From Proteobacteria bacterium UBA1847 (GTDB taxonomy: Bacteria; Pseudomonadota; Gammaproteobacteria; Steroidobacterales; Woeseiaceae), in contig DDIP01000222.1 in NCBI GenBank assembly GCA_002338605.1, positions 1 to 10,193 on the forward strand: 10,193 bases of DNA. Direction: 5' to 3'. Both the position numbers and the translations under genes were made by a program. Position 1 is the first letter of the stretch. Every line of letters begins with the position of its first letter. Positions 1 to 6,803 of this stretch are shown one piece after another. Below the pieces are notes generated by a model. That model was not told where the DNA came from, ran no database searches, and saw only the letters and a program-made list of their open reading frames with translations.

Positions 1-1305
1 GATCGTGTCCTCGATGAGCTCGCCAGCCTGGAAGCAGGCGCCAAATCCGATCCCCGCCTGTTGGTCCAGCTCGCGGAATATTACGCGCACTGCGTGGACC
101 ACGAGGCCGCACGGCGTTGTTATCGCAAGGCCAGCAAACTGGATCCGGACAACGCGGAGTATCTGTTCGGCCTCGCGTCATCGGAAATCGCGCATGGCGA
201 TATGGACACGGCAGAGCGCCTGCTGAATCGGGTCATCGAAATTGCCCCGCACGACTACGACGCCTACCGAAACCGGGCGACGTTGAGGCGACAGCGCCAT
301 GACGACAATCACATCGACGAACTGTTGCAAAGGCTCAAAGCCGGTGTGCAACGGCCCGCCGGCGAGGTGCAGCTCTGTTTCGCGCTGGCCAAGGAGTACG
401 AAGACCTGCATGAGGATGACGTCGCGTTCGACTGGTTGCGGCGCGGCGCCGACAAGCGACGCAGCCTGCTGAAGTACCGGGTCGACGGTGACCTTGCCGT
501 CCTTGCACGATTGCAGCGCGTTTTTGACCGGACGATGATGGATCGCGATGTCGCGGGATGTGCTGACAAAGGGCCGGTGTTTGTCATCGGGCTGCCCCGC
601 AGCGGTACCACGCTGATCGATCGCATCCTGGGTTCGCATTCTTTGGTCACAAGCCTGGGTGAGATCAACGATTTCGCCTACTCATTGATGCATACGCTGA
701 ACACGGCCGGCACCAAGCTCGAACTCATCGACCTGTCGGCAGACATCGACTTCGCGGCACTCGGCAGGCGCTACGTGCAAGGTACGAACAATTACCGGAA
801 GACGTCACCCTACCTGATCGACAAGACGCCGCTTAACTACCTGTACGTCGGCCTGATTCGGCTTGCCTTGCCGAACGCCCGGATCGTGCATATCAAGCGC
901 AATCCGATGGACAGTTGCTATGGCATGTACCGCACGCTGTTTCGCGCGGGCTACCCGTTCTCCTATGACCTCGATGATCTGGGCAAATACTACATCGCTT
1001 ACCGTGAGTTGATGGATCACTGGGGTGCCGTTGCACCGGATGCATTTCTCGATGTCAGCTATGAGGAACTGGTCGATAACCAGGAGACCGTCAGCCGGCG
1101 CATCATCGAGTACTGCGAGCTTGACTGGGAACCGGCCTGTCTCGACTTCCACAAGAACAGCTCCGCTGTTGCGACGGCCAGTTCGGCCCAGGTGCGGCGG
1201 CCGGTGTATCGCGACGCGCTACAGCGGTGGCGCCGCTATGAAAAACAACTGCAGCCGCTTGCCGATCAATTGCGTGCGGCAGGCATCGACATACTTGCCG
1301 ACTGA
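1..1305 (+). CDS. TPR-containing sulfotransferase, 5'-partial
   Basis: The reading frame is open from the first base, so the true start lies upstream; the TTG at 61 is only an internal candidate. The 434 visible codons begin with about 100 residues of tetratricopeptide-like helical repeats (for example around 'ARRCYRKASKLDPDNAEYLF'). A sulfotransferase domain follows. Its 5'-phosphosulfate loop is GLPRSGTTL (window residues 197-205), an IDKTP segment lies near 273-277, and the 3'-phosphate site is IKRNPMDSCYGMYR near 298-311. The C-terminal SSAQVRRPVY...RWRRYEKQL block is typical of bacterial TPR-sulfotransferases. The family transfers sulfate from PAPS to a hydroxyl or amine acceptor; the TPRs probably bind a partner or substrate. 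No signal peptide can be judged because the N terminus is missing. The stop is followed after one base by the next start, so the two genes are probably co-translated. The acceptor substrate is unknown. Confidence 0.9.
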   Translation, partial: DRVLDELASLEAGAKSDPRLLVQLAEYYAHCVDHEAARRCYRKASKLDPDNAEYLFGLASSEIAHGDMDTAERLLNRVIEIAPHDYDAYRNRATLRRQRHDDNHIDELLQRLKAGVQRPAGEVQLCFALAKEYEDLHEDDVAFDWLRRGADKRRSLLKYRVDGDLAVLARLQRVFDRTMMDRDVAGCADKGPVFVIGLPRSGTTLIDRILGSHSLVTSLGEINDFAYSLMHTLNTAGTKLELIDLSADIDFAALGRRYVQGTNNYRKTSPYLIDKTPLNYLYVGLIRLALPNARIVHIKRNPMDSCYGMYRTLFRAGYPFSYDLDDLGKYYIAYRELMDHWGAVAPDAFLDVSYEELVDNQETVSRRIIEYCELDWEPACLDFHKNSSAVATASSAQVRRPVYRDALQRWRRYEKQLQPLADQLRAAGIDILAD

Positions 1306-1306
1306 C

Positions 1307-3037
1307 ATGCCTATACGTTTCGCACTCGCTATTTTGCTCATCTTCCCGGTCACCGGCGGTGCCGGCGAATTGGCCGAGACAAGAACGCTGGATGCGGCAT
1401 TCCTGCTGAGCGACCGTGACCTGGTTGAGCCCGTTTCAATGGGCGAGTTCTCCGTATCGACGGGCAGCTCGGATCCGGTCAACGAGTTTTCCGGGTCGCT
1501 AAGGCTGTCGGCATCGCCGCAGACCGCTCACATCGACGTGATCCGGGATTACTTTGACCGTATGGCGGTGAGTGGCGACTCGATTCGGCAGTTACCCGAG
1601 TTCGACTTTCGGTTCGTACAGCGCGGTGAGGACCTCGTTCCGCTCGAGCGGGGCGTGCAACGGCGCGAGCATCCCTATTGGGAAATCATTCTGCAGCCGG
1701 GGAAGGTCTGGAACGAACCGGGTGACGAAGCGTGGACGCGTGCGGCAATTCCTTTCGCACTCCAGGAGCGTAACGCGAGCTGCACGCACAACGGTGTATT
1801 CACGTGGCTGTTCGATGCAGCGGGCAGGGTGTCGCGTGTTGCCTACCAGGTAAGCAGTGAGACCTGCCCTTATTTCAAGTTCAACCTGTGGGGCATCGTG
1901 CCTGCCGCATTCGAGCGGCGCGATCTGACCGCCGAGGCTGAGGCTGCGATACAGCGCCTCGACAGGCACCGGCAAAGCCGCCTGCCGCTGCGACCCGTGG
2001 CGCAACTGGCAGACGACTATCCCGGTGTTGAACCGCAGCGATTCGGTGTCGACGAGGGTGTCAAACCGGAAGATACCACCGTGCTCGGCATGGTCGTCGA
2101 TGGTGTGCACTATCGGAGCGATTGCGGCACGCGACACGGCCCCCACCCCTACTGCAACTCGTTGCCGCTGCCGTCCTATTCCACGGCGAAATCGATATTC
2201 GCGGGTATCGCGCTGATGCGTCTTGAGAAATTGCACCCGGGCTTCTCAATGACGCCGATCAGCGCGCTGATCGATGAATGTGCATCACGAAAGTGGAGGG
2301 GTGTCACGATTGCCGATGCGTTGAACATGGCAACCGGGCTTTATGATTCGGCCGTGTTCAACGCAGACGAGGATGCATCGCCGCAGGTGCAGTTCATTTT
2401 CTCCGACAGTCATGAAGAAAAGCTCGATTTCGCCTGCAATCATTACAAGCGCAAATCAAAGCCCGGCAGAAAATGGGTCTATCACACCTCCGATACCTAC
2501 CTCGTCGGCGTTGCGATGGCGAACGCGATTGCAGACGATCAGGATTCGGACGCCGACCTGTACGACATTCTGCTGGACCCGATCTGGCGCAATCTCGATT
2601 TAAGCCCCTTGCTCGACGATACGAAGCGAACCTACGACGACTACGCCCAACCGTTCACCGGCTACGGGCTGACCTTCGAATCCGATGACATCGTCCGGAT
2701 CGCGAGGTGGTTGAACGAGGATGGCGGCCGAATTGACAACGAAGTCGTGCTGGATAAGGACATGCTGGCCGCCGCGATGCAGCGCGCAACGAACGGCCGC
2801 GTGCTCGAGGCGGGATCGCCCGATCTTCGCTACCGGCACGGCTTCTGGGCGTTCAATGCCAGCGAGATCCTCGGCTGCAAAAAAGACGCCTGGGTGCCGT
2901 TCATGTCTGGCTTCGGCGGCATCACAGTGGCCATGTTTCCGAACGGCATCATCTACTACTACTTTTCCGATGGCTATATCCACAGGTGGCGGTCCGCGAT
3001 CGTCGCGAGTAACCAGATCAGGCGACTTTGCTCATGA
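1307..3037 (+). CDS. Secreted SxxK serine hydrolase (class C beta-lactamase-like) with long N-terminal extension
   Basis: Encodes 576 residues. The frame is open back to 1025, but ATG 1307 is chosen because it begins a clear signal peptide (MPIRFALAILLIFPVTGGAG) and sits one base after the sulfotransferase stop. No good Shine-Dalgarno site is visible, which fits translational coupling. The C-terminal half has the penicillin-binding/class C beta-lactamase layout: nucleophile motif S292-T-A-K295 followed by a hydrophobic helix, then Y392-H-T-S-D at the YxN position. A glycine-rich SGFGG (534-538) before a beta strand probably replaces the KTG/HxG motif. Residues about 25-265 precede the hydrolase domain and match no domain I recognise. 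Cysteines at 159/187 and 273/283 could form periplasmic disulfides. Family members include esterases, amide hydrolases, D-amino-acid peptidases and transesterases, so beta-lactamase activity should not be assumed. The gene overlaps the MFS gene by four bases. Confidence 0.85.
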   Translation: MPIRFALAILLIFPVTGGAGELAETRTLDAAFLLSDRDLVEPVSMGEFSVSTGSSDPVNEFSGSLRLSASPQTAHIDVIRDYFDRMAVSGDSIRQLPEFDFRFVQRGEDLVPLERGVQRREHPYWEIILQPGKVWNEPGDEAWTRAAIPFALQERNASCTHNGVFTWLFDAAGRVSRVAYQVSSETCPYFKFNLWGIVPAAFERRDLTAEAEAAIQRLDRHRQSRLPLRPVAQLADDYPGVEPQRFGVDEGVKPEDTTVLGMVVDGVHYRSDCGTRHGPHPYCNSLPLPSYSTAKSIFAGIALMRLEKLHPGFSMTPISALIDECASRKWRGVTIADALNMATGLYDSAVFNADEDASPQVQFIFSDSHEEKLDFACNHYKRKSKPGRKWVYHTSDTYLVGVAMANAIADDQDSDADLYDILLDPIWRNLDLSPLLDDTKRTYDDYAQPFTGYGLTFESDDIVRIARWLNEDGGRIDNEVVLDKDMLAAAMQRATNGRVLEAGSPDLRYRHGFWAFNASEILGCKKDAWVPFMSGFGGITVAMFPNGIIYYYFSDGYIHRWRSAIVASNQIRRLCS

Positions 3038-4224
3038 CAACAATCGAATCACCGACCATAAAAAACAGCCATACCGTTGCCCCCGATGGACTGGTAGCCC
3101 GAACGTTTCTGTCGTTTCTCGCGACGGCGGGGCTTTTTTACGCCAACATCATGCCGGCGATTGTTGACGGCCTGATTCAGGCGCTGGGTTTCACGCCTCA
3201 GGACGCCGGCTTTGTCGGGTCTGCAAACGTTTACGGCGCCGCCGTCGGTGCGCTGCTGATCGTTTTCCTGATCAAGCGACTGCGCTGGCGTACCACGGCC
3301 TATGTACTGATCGGCGCGCTCATTTCAATGGACCTGCTGTCGATGCTCGTGACGTCACCGCAGCCGCTGATTGCGATGCGTTTCGTTCATGGTGTGGTCG
3401 GCGGCGCGCTGGTTGGAACCGCGTTTTCGGTCATTGCGCGAACCGTCAGTCCGGATCGTACCTTCGGCGTGTTGCTGGTCGTACAGTTCGGCCTGGGCGG
3501 CCTCGGCAATATGTATTTGCCGCGGCTGGTCCCGATGTTCGGCGTCGACGTCCTGTTCATGGCGCTGATCGCATTCAGCGTCGTGACGGCGCTGATGATT
3601 CCGCTGCTCGACGAGTACCGCGTGCAGCCGCCGACGGCAGCGCAGCTCAACAGCAAAACGGAAAAGATCAGGGTTGTGCCGCTGGCGCTGGCGCTGATCT
3701 CGGTGTTTCTGTTCCAGGCAGGGAACATGGGTTTATTCGCCTTTGTCATCGGCCTCGGCCGGGCTTACGCGCTGGAGCTCGATTTCATCACGCTGACACT
3801 GGCGGCCTCGGCATGGGTCGGCATCGTCGGAGCCGTCGCCGTCGTCGTGCTGCACACGCGTTTCGGTCGCCTGCGCCCGCTGGTGATCGCGATGCTGCTG
3901 ACCACCGTCGGTATCCTGGCACTTCACTACAGCGCCAATGCCACCCTCTTTTTTATCGCGAACTGCGGCATGGGCATTACCTGGGCGTTCATCATTCCGT
4001 ACTTACTGGGCCTGTGTGCCGAGTTCGACAAATCCGGACAGATGGCAGCACTCGGCGGCTTCGCCTCGAAAATGGGACTGGCCAGCGGACCGCTCGTCGC
4101 TGGCCTGCTGCTCGGCGACGACAACTATGGATTGCTGATCAATATCTCAGCCGTCGTCCTCTTCGTGAGCATGCTTGCGTGCATTGTGCCGGCGATATAC
4201 CAGGATAAAGCCGTCGCAAACTAG
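3034..4224 (+). CDS. MFS transporter
   Basis: Encodes 396 residues. ATG 3034 overlaps the upstream TGA (ATGA); a TTG at 3028 in the same frame is less likely. The protein is almost entirely hydrophobic helices in two halves (roughly residues 20-190 and 213-390). A short hydrophilic linker around 196-214 (VQPPTAAQLNSKTEKIR) joins them, the usual 12-helix major facilitator arrangement. The loop between helices 2 and 3 carries a basic stretch (KRLRWRTT) but not the full motif A consensus. Conserved glycines in GVVGGALVGTAF (120-131) and ASKMGLASGPLVAGLLL (344-360) fit helices 4 and 11. The protein acts in the inner membrane, using an ion gradient. Its place as third gene after a sulfotransferase and a secreted hydrolase suggests movement of a sulfated product or its precursor. 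Direction and substrate cannot be told from sequence. Confidence 0.88.
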   Translation: MTTIESPTIKNSHTVAPDGLVARTFLSFLATAGLFYANIMPAIVDGLIQALGFTPQDAGFVGSANVYGAAVGALLIVFLIKRLRWRTTAYVLIGALISMDLLSMLVTSPQPLIAMRFVHGVVGGALVGTAFSVIARTVSPDRTFGVLLVVQFGLGGLGNMYLPRLVPMFGVDVLFMALIAFSVVTALMIPLLDEYRVQPPTAAQLNSKTEKIRVVPLALALISVFLFQAGNMGLFAFVIGLGRAYALELDFITLTLAASAWVGIVGAVAVVVLHTRFGRLRPLVIAMLLTTVGILALHYSANATLFFIANCGMGITWAFIIPYLLGLCAEFDKSGQMAALGGFASKMGLASGPLVAGLLLGDDNYGLLINISAVVLFVSMLACIVPAIYQDKAVAN

Positions 4225-4249
4225 AAACGAAGGTCGGTCACTCTCGCTT

Positions 4250-4264
4250 CGGCCGGTCAGGCCG
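4250..4264. terminator. Possible hairpin between convergent genes
   Basis: A perfect 5-bp GC stem (CGGCC / GGCCG) with a 5-base loop (GGTCA) lies 25 bases past the MFS stop and 41 bases before the end of the convergent peptidase gene. No T-run follows on either strand, so it is not a textbook intrinsic terminator. The rest of the 81-base gap 4225-4305 shows nothing else. Confidence 0.3.
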
Positions 4265-4305
4265 GACGTGCAGGTATTATCCCTTGGTCTTCCGCGAACT
4301 CGCCG

Positions 4306-5700
4306 TCATTTCCCCGCAAGCTCCCGGATGATGATGCTCCAGTGATCCAGCGCATCGTAGAAGGTCTTGATGGGCACGCGTTCGTTGAGACCGTGGGCGA
4401 ACATCTCATCCGGGTTCATGAAGATGCCGCTCGCGGCCCAGGTCGGAATACCTGCACGACGAAAATGCATGCCATCGGTGCCACCTGATTCCATATAGGC
4501 AATCATTCGTACACCGGGGTAGCGTCCCTGCACGGCTTCGCTGATTGCTGCGCGGATTTCCTCGCGCAGTTCGGAAACCGGGCTTTCAACAGGTGCGTAG
4601 ATTTCCTTGAACTCGATTGCATCGTTTCCAATGACCTGTTTCAGTGATTCGAGGACTTCAGCCGCGGGGACTCCGACAAAGACACGACAATTGACGGTCG
4701 CTGTCGCAGACTGCGGCAATGCGTTTTCCGCGTGGCCCGCCCGCAACATCGTGACGACACAGGTCGTTCGGGTCGTGCCCACGTAGGACGATTCCACGGC
4801 GAGTCGGTCGGATGCTGTCGTGTCTTCCGGGTTCTCCGCGAATCGGAGCATGGCGTTGCCGAGTTCACCACCGAGCTGTTCGCCTGTCACACGAAAGAAT
4901 TCCAGCGTCATCGGGTTCCAGCGTACCGGGAAGCGGTGCGCCTGGATCTTGCCGATGGCCGCTGCCAGGTCGTAGATCGCGTTGTCCGGCCGCGGTCGCG
5001 AACTGTGGCCGCCGGGATTGCGCGCCGTCATCTCCCAGGTAACGTAGGTTTTTTCCGCCGCCTGGATCGTGTAGACCAGCGCCTTGCCGTCCTTGTTCAG
5101 GTCGCCACCGCCTGCATCCGAGTTCAATGCAAATTCAGCCTCGGCCAGGTCGTCCCGTTCGTAGGCGAGCTGGCGCGTGGTTACCATGCCGCTTTCCTCG
5201 TCACCGGAGAAGACCAGGATCAGGTCGCGATTCGGGACAAAGCCCTCTTTTTTCAGCCGGATGAACGTCGAGGTCAGCTGCGCCACACCGAATTTGTTAT
5301 CGATGGTGCCGCGCGCATAAAAATAGGTGTCGTCCTGGGTCAGTTTGAACGGCGGACGCTCCCAGTCGTCGGGGTTCGCTTCAACGACGTCCATGTGACC
5401 GAGAAACAGTATGGGCGCCTTGCCGGACGATCCATCACCACGATAGCGGGCGATCAGTGACGCGGTCTCACCATTTGGCAGTACTTCGACGTCGGCTGGC
5501 GGCAATCCTGCTGCAATCAGCTCATCGGCAAGGTAGTGTGCAACCTCGGGTACGTTGCCAAGGTTCTTTGCCGTTTCCACCTCGACGATTCGTTTGTAGA
5601 TCTCGAGCGTCTTTTTTGCATGCTCGGAGTTTGTGTCCTGTGCGCCCGCCGAAACGGAAAACAGGAAAGTGGCAATGAGCAGGGAAACTGTCGTTTTCAT
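4306..5700 (-). CDS. Secreted M20 family metallopeptidase
   Basis: Encodes 464 residues. ATG at 5700 is preferred over the longer in-frame start at 5730. It begins a signal peptide (MKTTVSLLIATFLFSVSAGA, then QDT) and has an AGAGG ribosome site five bases upstream. The di-zinc site of the M20 family appears complete: GHMDVV (H102, D104), ARGTIDNK (bridging D134), GDEESG (catalytic base E168, ligand E169), NSDAGGG (D195) and AHGLNERVP (H436). GGHSSRP (H232) in the inserted lid/dimerisation domain and SGGTDGMHF (406-413) are also typical. The family removes amino acids from peptides or deacylates N-acyl amino acids, so periplasmic peptide or acyl-amino-acid turnover is likely. Length matches secreted M20 peptidases of Gram-negative bacteria. 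It is separated from the upstream minus-strand gene by 123 bases containing two hairpins, so it is probably transcribed on its own. Confidence 0.93.
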   Translation of the reverse strand: MKTTVSLLIATFLFSVSAGAQDTNSEHAKKTLEIYKRIVEVETAKNLGNVPEVAHYLADELIAAGLPPADVEVLPNGETASLIARYRGDGSSGKAPILFLGHMDVVEANPDDWERPPFKLTQDDTYFYARGTIDNKFGVAQLTSTFIRLKKEGFVPNRDLILVFSGDEESGMVTTRQLAYERDDLAEAEFALNSDAGGGDLNKDGKALVYTIQAAEKTYVTWEMTARNPGGHSSRPRPDNAIYDLAAAIGKIQAHRFPVRWNPMTLEFFRVTGEQLGGELGNAMLRFAENPEDTTASDRLAVESSYVGTTRTTCVVTMLRAGHAENALPQSATATVNCRVFVGVPAAEVLESLKQVIGNDAIEFKEIYAPVESPVSELREEIRAAISEAVQGRYPGVRMIAYMESGGTDGMHFRRAGIPTWAASGIFMNPDEMFAHGLNERVPIKTFYDALDHWSIIIRELAGK

Positions 5701-5705
5701 CTGAA

Positions 5706-5710
5706 CCTCT
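5706..5710 (-). promoter_or_regulatory. Ribosome binding site of the M20 peptidase
   Basis: On the minus strand AGAGG stands five bases before the ATG at 5700. This supports that start rather than the in-frame start 30 bases further upstream, and matches the signal peptide that begins there. Confidence 0.65.
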
Positions 5711-5766
5711 GGACACGCTGCAATAGTCAAACTGCATAGTAACCGGAAAAGAAACCCGAGACAGAA

Positions 5767-5786
5767 GCCGCGTTGATTGAAGCGGC
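5767..5786 (-). terminator. Hairpin in the DUF6544-like/M20 gap, possible terminator
   Basis: A 5-bp stem GCCGC / GCGGC encloses a 10-base loop. Read on the minus strand it is followed by a moderately T-rich tract (TTCTGTCTCGGGTTTCTTTT). It lies 37 bases beyond the stop of the DUF6544-like gene and 66 bases before the M20 start, a sensible place to end the upstream transcript. The T-tract is interrupted, so confidence is modest. Confidence 0.35.
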
Positions 5787-5791
5787 GGCAG

Positions 5792-5820
5792 CCCTGACCG
5801 TCGGGCTCGCCCGGACAGGG
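5792..5820 (-). terminator. Imperfect hairpin just after the DUF6544-like stop
   Basis: CCCTG (5792-5796) pairs with CAGGG (5816-5820). After one A/A mismatch, CCG (5798-5800) pairs with CGG (5812-5814), leaving an 11-base loop. It begins three bases past the stop codon of the minus-strand gene. No T-run follows directly, so it may be a transcript-stabilising or attenuating stem rather than a terminator on its own. Confidence 0.35.
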
Positions 5821-5823
5821 ATG

Positions 5824-6654
5824 TCAGAGAGGAAAGCGAATATCAGTGACTCTTGCTTTATAGAATGGAAAATAGTCTTTCGTGCCGATCAGGTTGCCAC
5901 CTTCGACCCGTGTTGGCAGACGGAAACCGGAAAAGTCCCTGAATTCAGAAAGGTAGCCGCCGAAGGGCTGTTCACGAAATGTCTTATCCGGATTTTCATT
6001 GCTCCAGCGCTGAATGATGACGTGTAAGGGTTGACCGTCATCGGCAACCGTTATGTCGATGGCCTGCCGATAGTCACCGTAGCTGACGGTTGCACGGGCG
6101 GTTGATTCGTCGACCGGCTCCCACTCCACCAAACGACCAGGAAGCAAGCTCGACGGCACCCAGAATGCGCCTTCGGCAATTACGCGTCCGAATGCCGACC
6201 GATGGTGATCGCGTAAACCGCCAATGCGCACCACAGGCAGCAGGCCAAATAACCAGAATCGCGTCCAGGACGTCGCGGGCGTCAGGCCGTCCGAGCCGCT
6301 GAATGCTCCCGTCTTCAACTGCCAGACGAGGCCATTCGGCGGCGCAAGAACTTGCCGGGCATGCATCGGCTTGTAGTCTGGTTTTTCCTGTGATCCAAAG
6401 CCGAGCTCACCCTCCATCTCGATCTCCGTGGCGGTGTAAAGGGGTGTGCCTTCGGCAATGGTGTATCGAAAAAACGCCTGCGCCGGTCCCGGCAAATCCC
6501 GAACCATGCTTGCATCGAACACACCGGCAGGCGGGCCCGCTACCGCAATGAGTTCCCCCCAGGCTTTCGCATCCCTTCGGCGGTCGCTCATACGCCAGAG
6601 AAACAGGCTCAAAGCCAGAAGGGCAACGAGGAAAAAGGCTGATCCGTAAATCAT
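5824..6654 (-). CDS. Membrane-anchored DUF6544/DUF6920-like protein of unknown function
   Basis: Encodes 276 residues. Residues 4-20 (GSAFFLVALLALSLFLW) form one hydrophobic segment followed by a basic RMSDRRR stretch. This looks like an uncleaved N-terminal anchor; the basic flank suggests, without proving, that the bulk of the protein lies on the cytoplasmic side. The body is rich in beta strands. The order of features resembles the DUF6544/DUF6920 proteins as I remember them: DLPGPAQAFFRY near 53-64, M.ARQVLAPPNGLVW near 97-111, GRVIAEGAFWVPSSLLPG near 156-173, a W.PVDESTARATV strand, and a GFRLPTRVEGG near 243-253. No catalytic motif is evident. The start ATG 6654 has only a distant GAGG (14-base gap) upstream, so translation initiation may be weak. 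It is divergent from the alpha/beta hydrolase and alone on its transcript. Confidence 0.75.
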   Translation of the reverse strand: MIYGSAFFLVALLALSLFLWRMSDRRRDAKAWGELIAVAGPPAGVFDASMVRDLPGPAQAFFRYTIAEGTPLYTATEIEMEGELGFGSQEKPDYKPMHARQVLAPPNGLVWQLKTGAFSGSDGLTPATSWTRFWLFGLLPVVRIGGLRDHHRSAFGRVIAEGAFWVPSSLLPGRLVEWEPVDESTARATVSYGDYRQAIDITVADDGQPLHVIIQRWSNENPDKTFREQPFGGYLSEFRDFSGFRLPTRVEGGNLIGTKDYFPFYKARVTDIRFPL

Positions 6655-6670
6655 CAGGTGATCGCTATCC

Positions 6671-6719
6671 TCAATGATTGATCTTTCGTTGTTGAGTAAG
6701 CGTCGTAAAGAGGATCAAT
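6671..6719. promoter_or_regulatory. Palindrome and inverted repeat in divergent intergenic region
   Basis: TCAATGATTGA (6671-6681) is a perfect 5-bp palindrome around one central base. The overlapping ATTGATC (6677-6683) recurs inverted as GATCAAT (6713-6719), 29 bases away. The elements lie between two divergently transcribed genes, where an operator serving either promoter would be expected. The palindrome overlaps the only Shine-Dalgarno-like GAGG upstream of the minus-strand gene. No regulator gene is adjacent, so operator function is an inference. Confidence 0.35.
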
Positions 6720-6740
6720 GCCATACGAATAAACCGAGCC

Positions 6741-6767
6741 TTTCCACAAACAGTCAGCTGATAAAAT
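6741..6767 (+). promoter_or_regulatory. Weak sigma70-like promoter candidate for the hydrolase-hydratase pair
   Basis: TAAAAT at 6762-6767 matches five of six bases of the -10 consensus and lies 36 bases before the hydrolase ATG. The best upstream hexamer, TTTCCA at 6741-6746, matches four of six -35 bases but leaves a short 15-base spacer. The candidate is weak and based on consensus matching by eye only. Confidence 0.25.
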
Positions 6768-6803
6768 TGTGTCGGGCAGCAGTGGGCCGGGAACCAATCG
6801 ACG

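Noticed and set aside
1025..1306. N-terminal extension of the serine hydrolase frame back into the sulfotransferase gene
   Set aside because: The extension overlaps conserved sulfotransferase sequence and would bury the clear signal peptide that starts at 1307.
1592..2236. 214-residue minus-strand ORF
   Set aside because: It lies wholly inside the serine hydrolase gene on the other strand and shows no motif or start context.
4732..5460. 242-residue plus-strand ORF
   Set aside because: It is antisense to the M20 peptidase gene, which has a complete set of metal-binding motifs. The translated product is Arg/Val-rich without domain character, as expected of a shadow frame in GC-rich DNA.
5773..6027. 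84-residue plus-strand ORF starting in the M20/DUF6544-like gap
   Set aside because: Most of it is antisense to the DUF6544-like gene, no ribosome site stands out, and the hairpins in this stretch explain its GC structure better.
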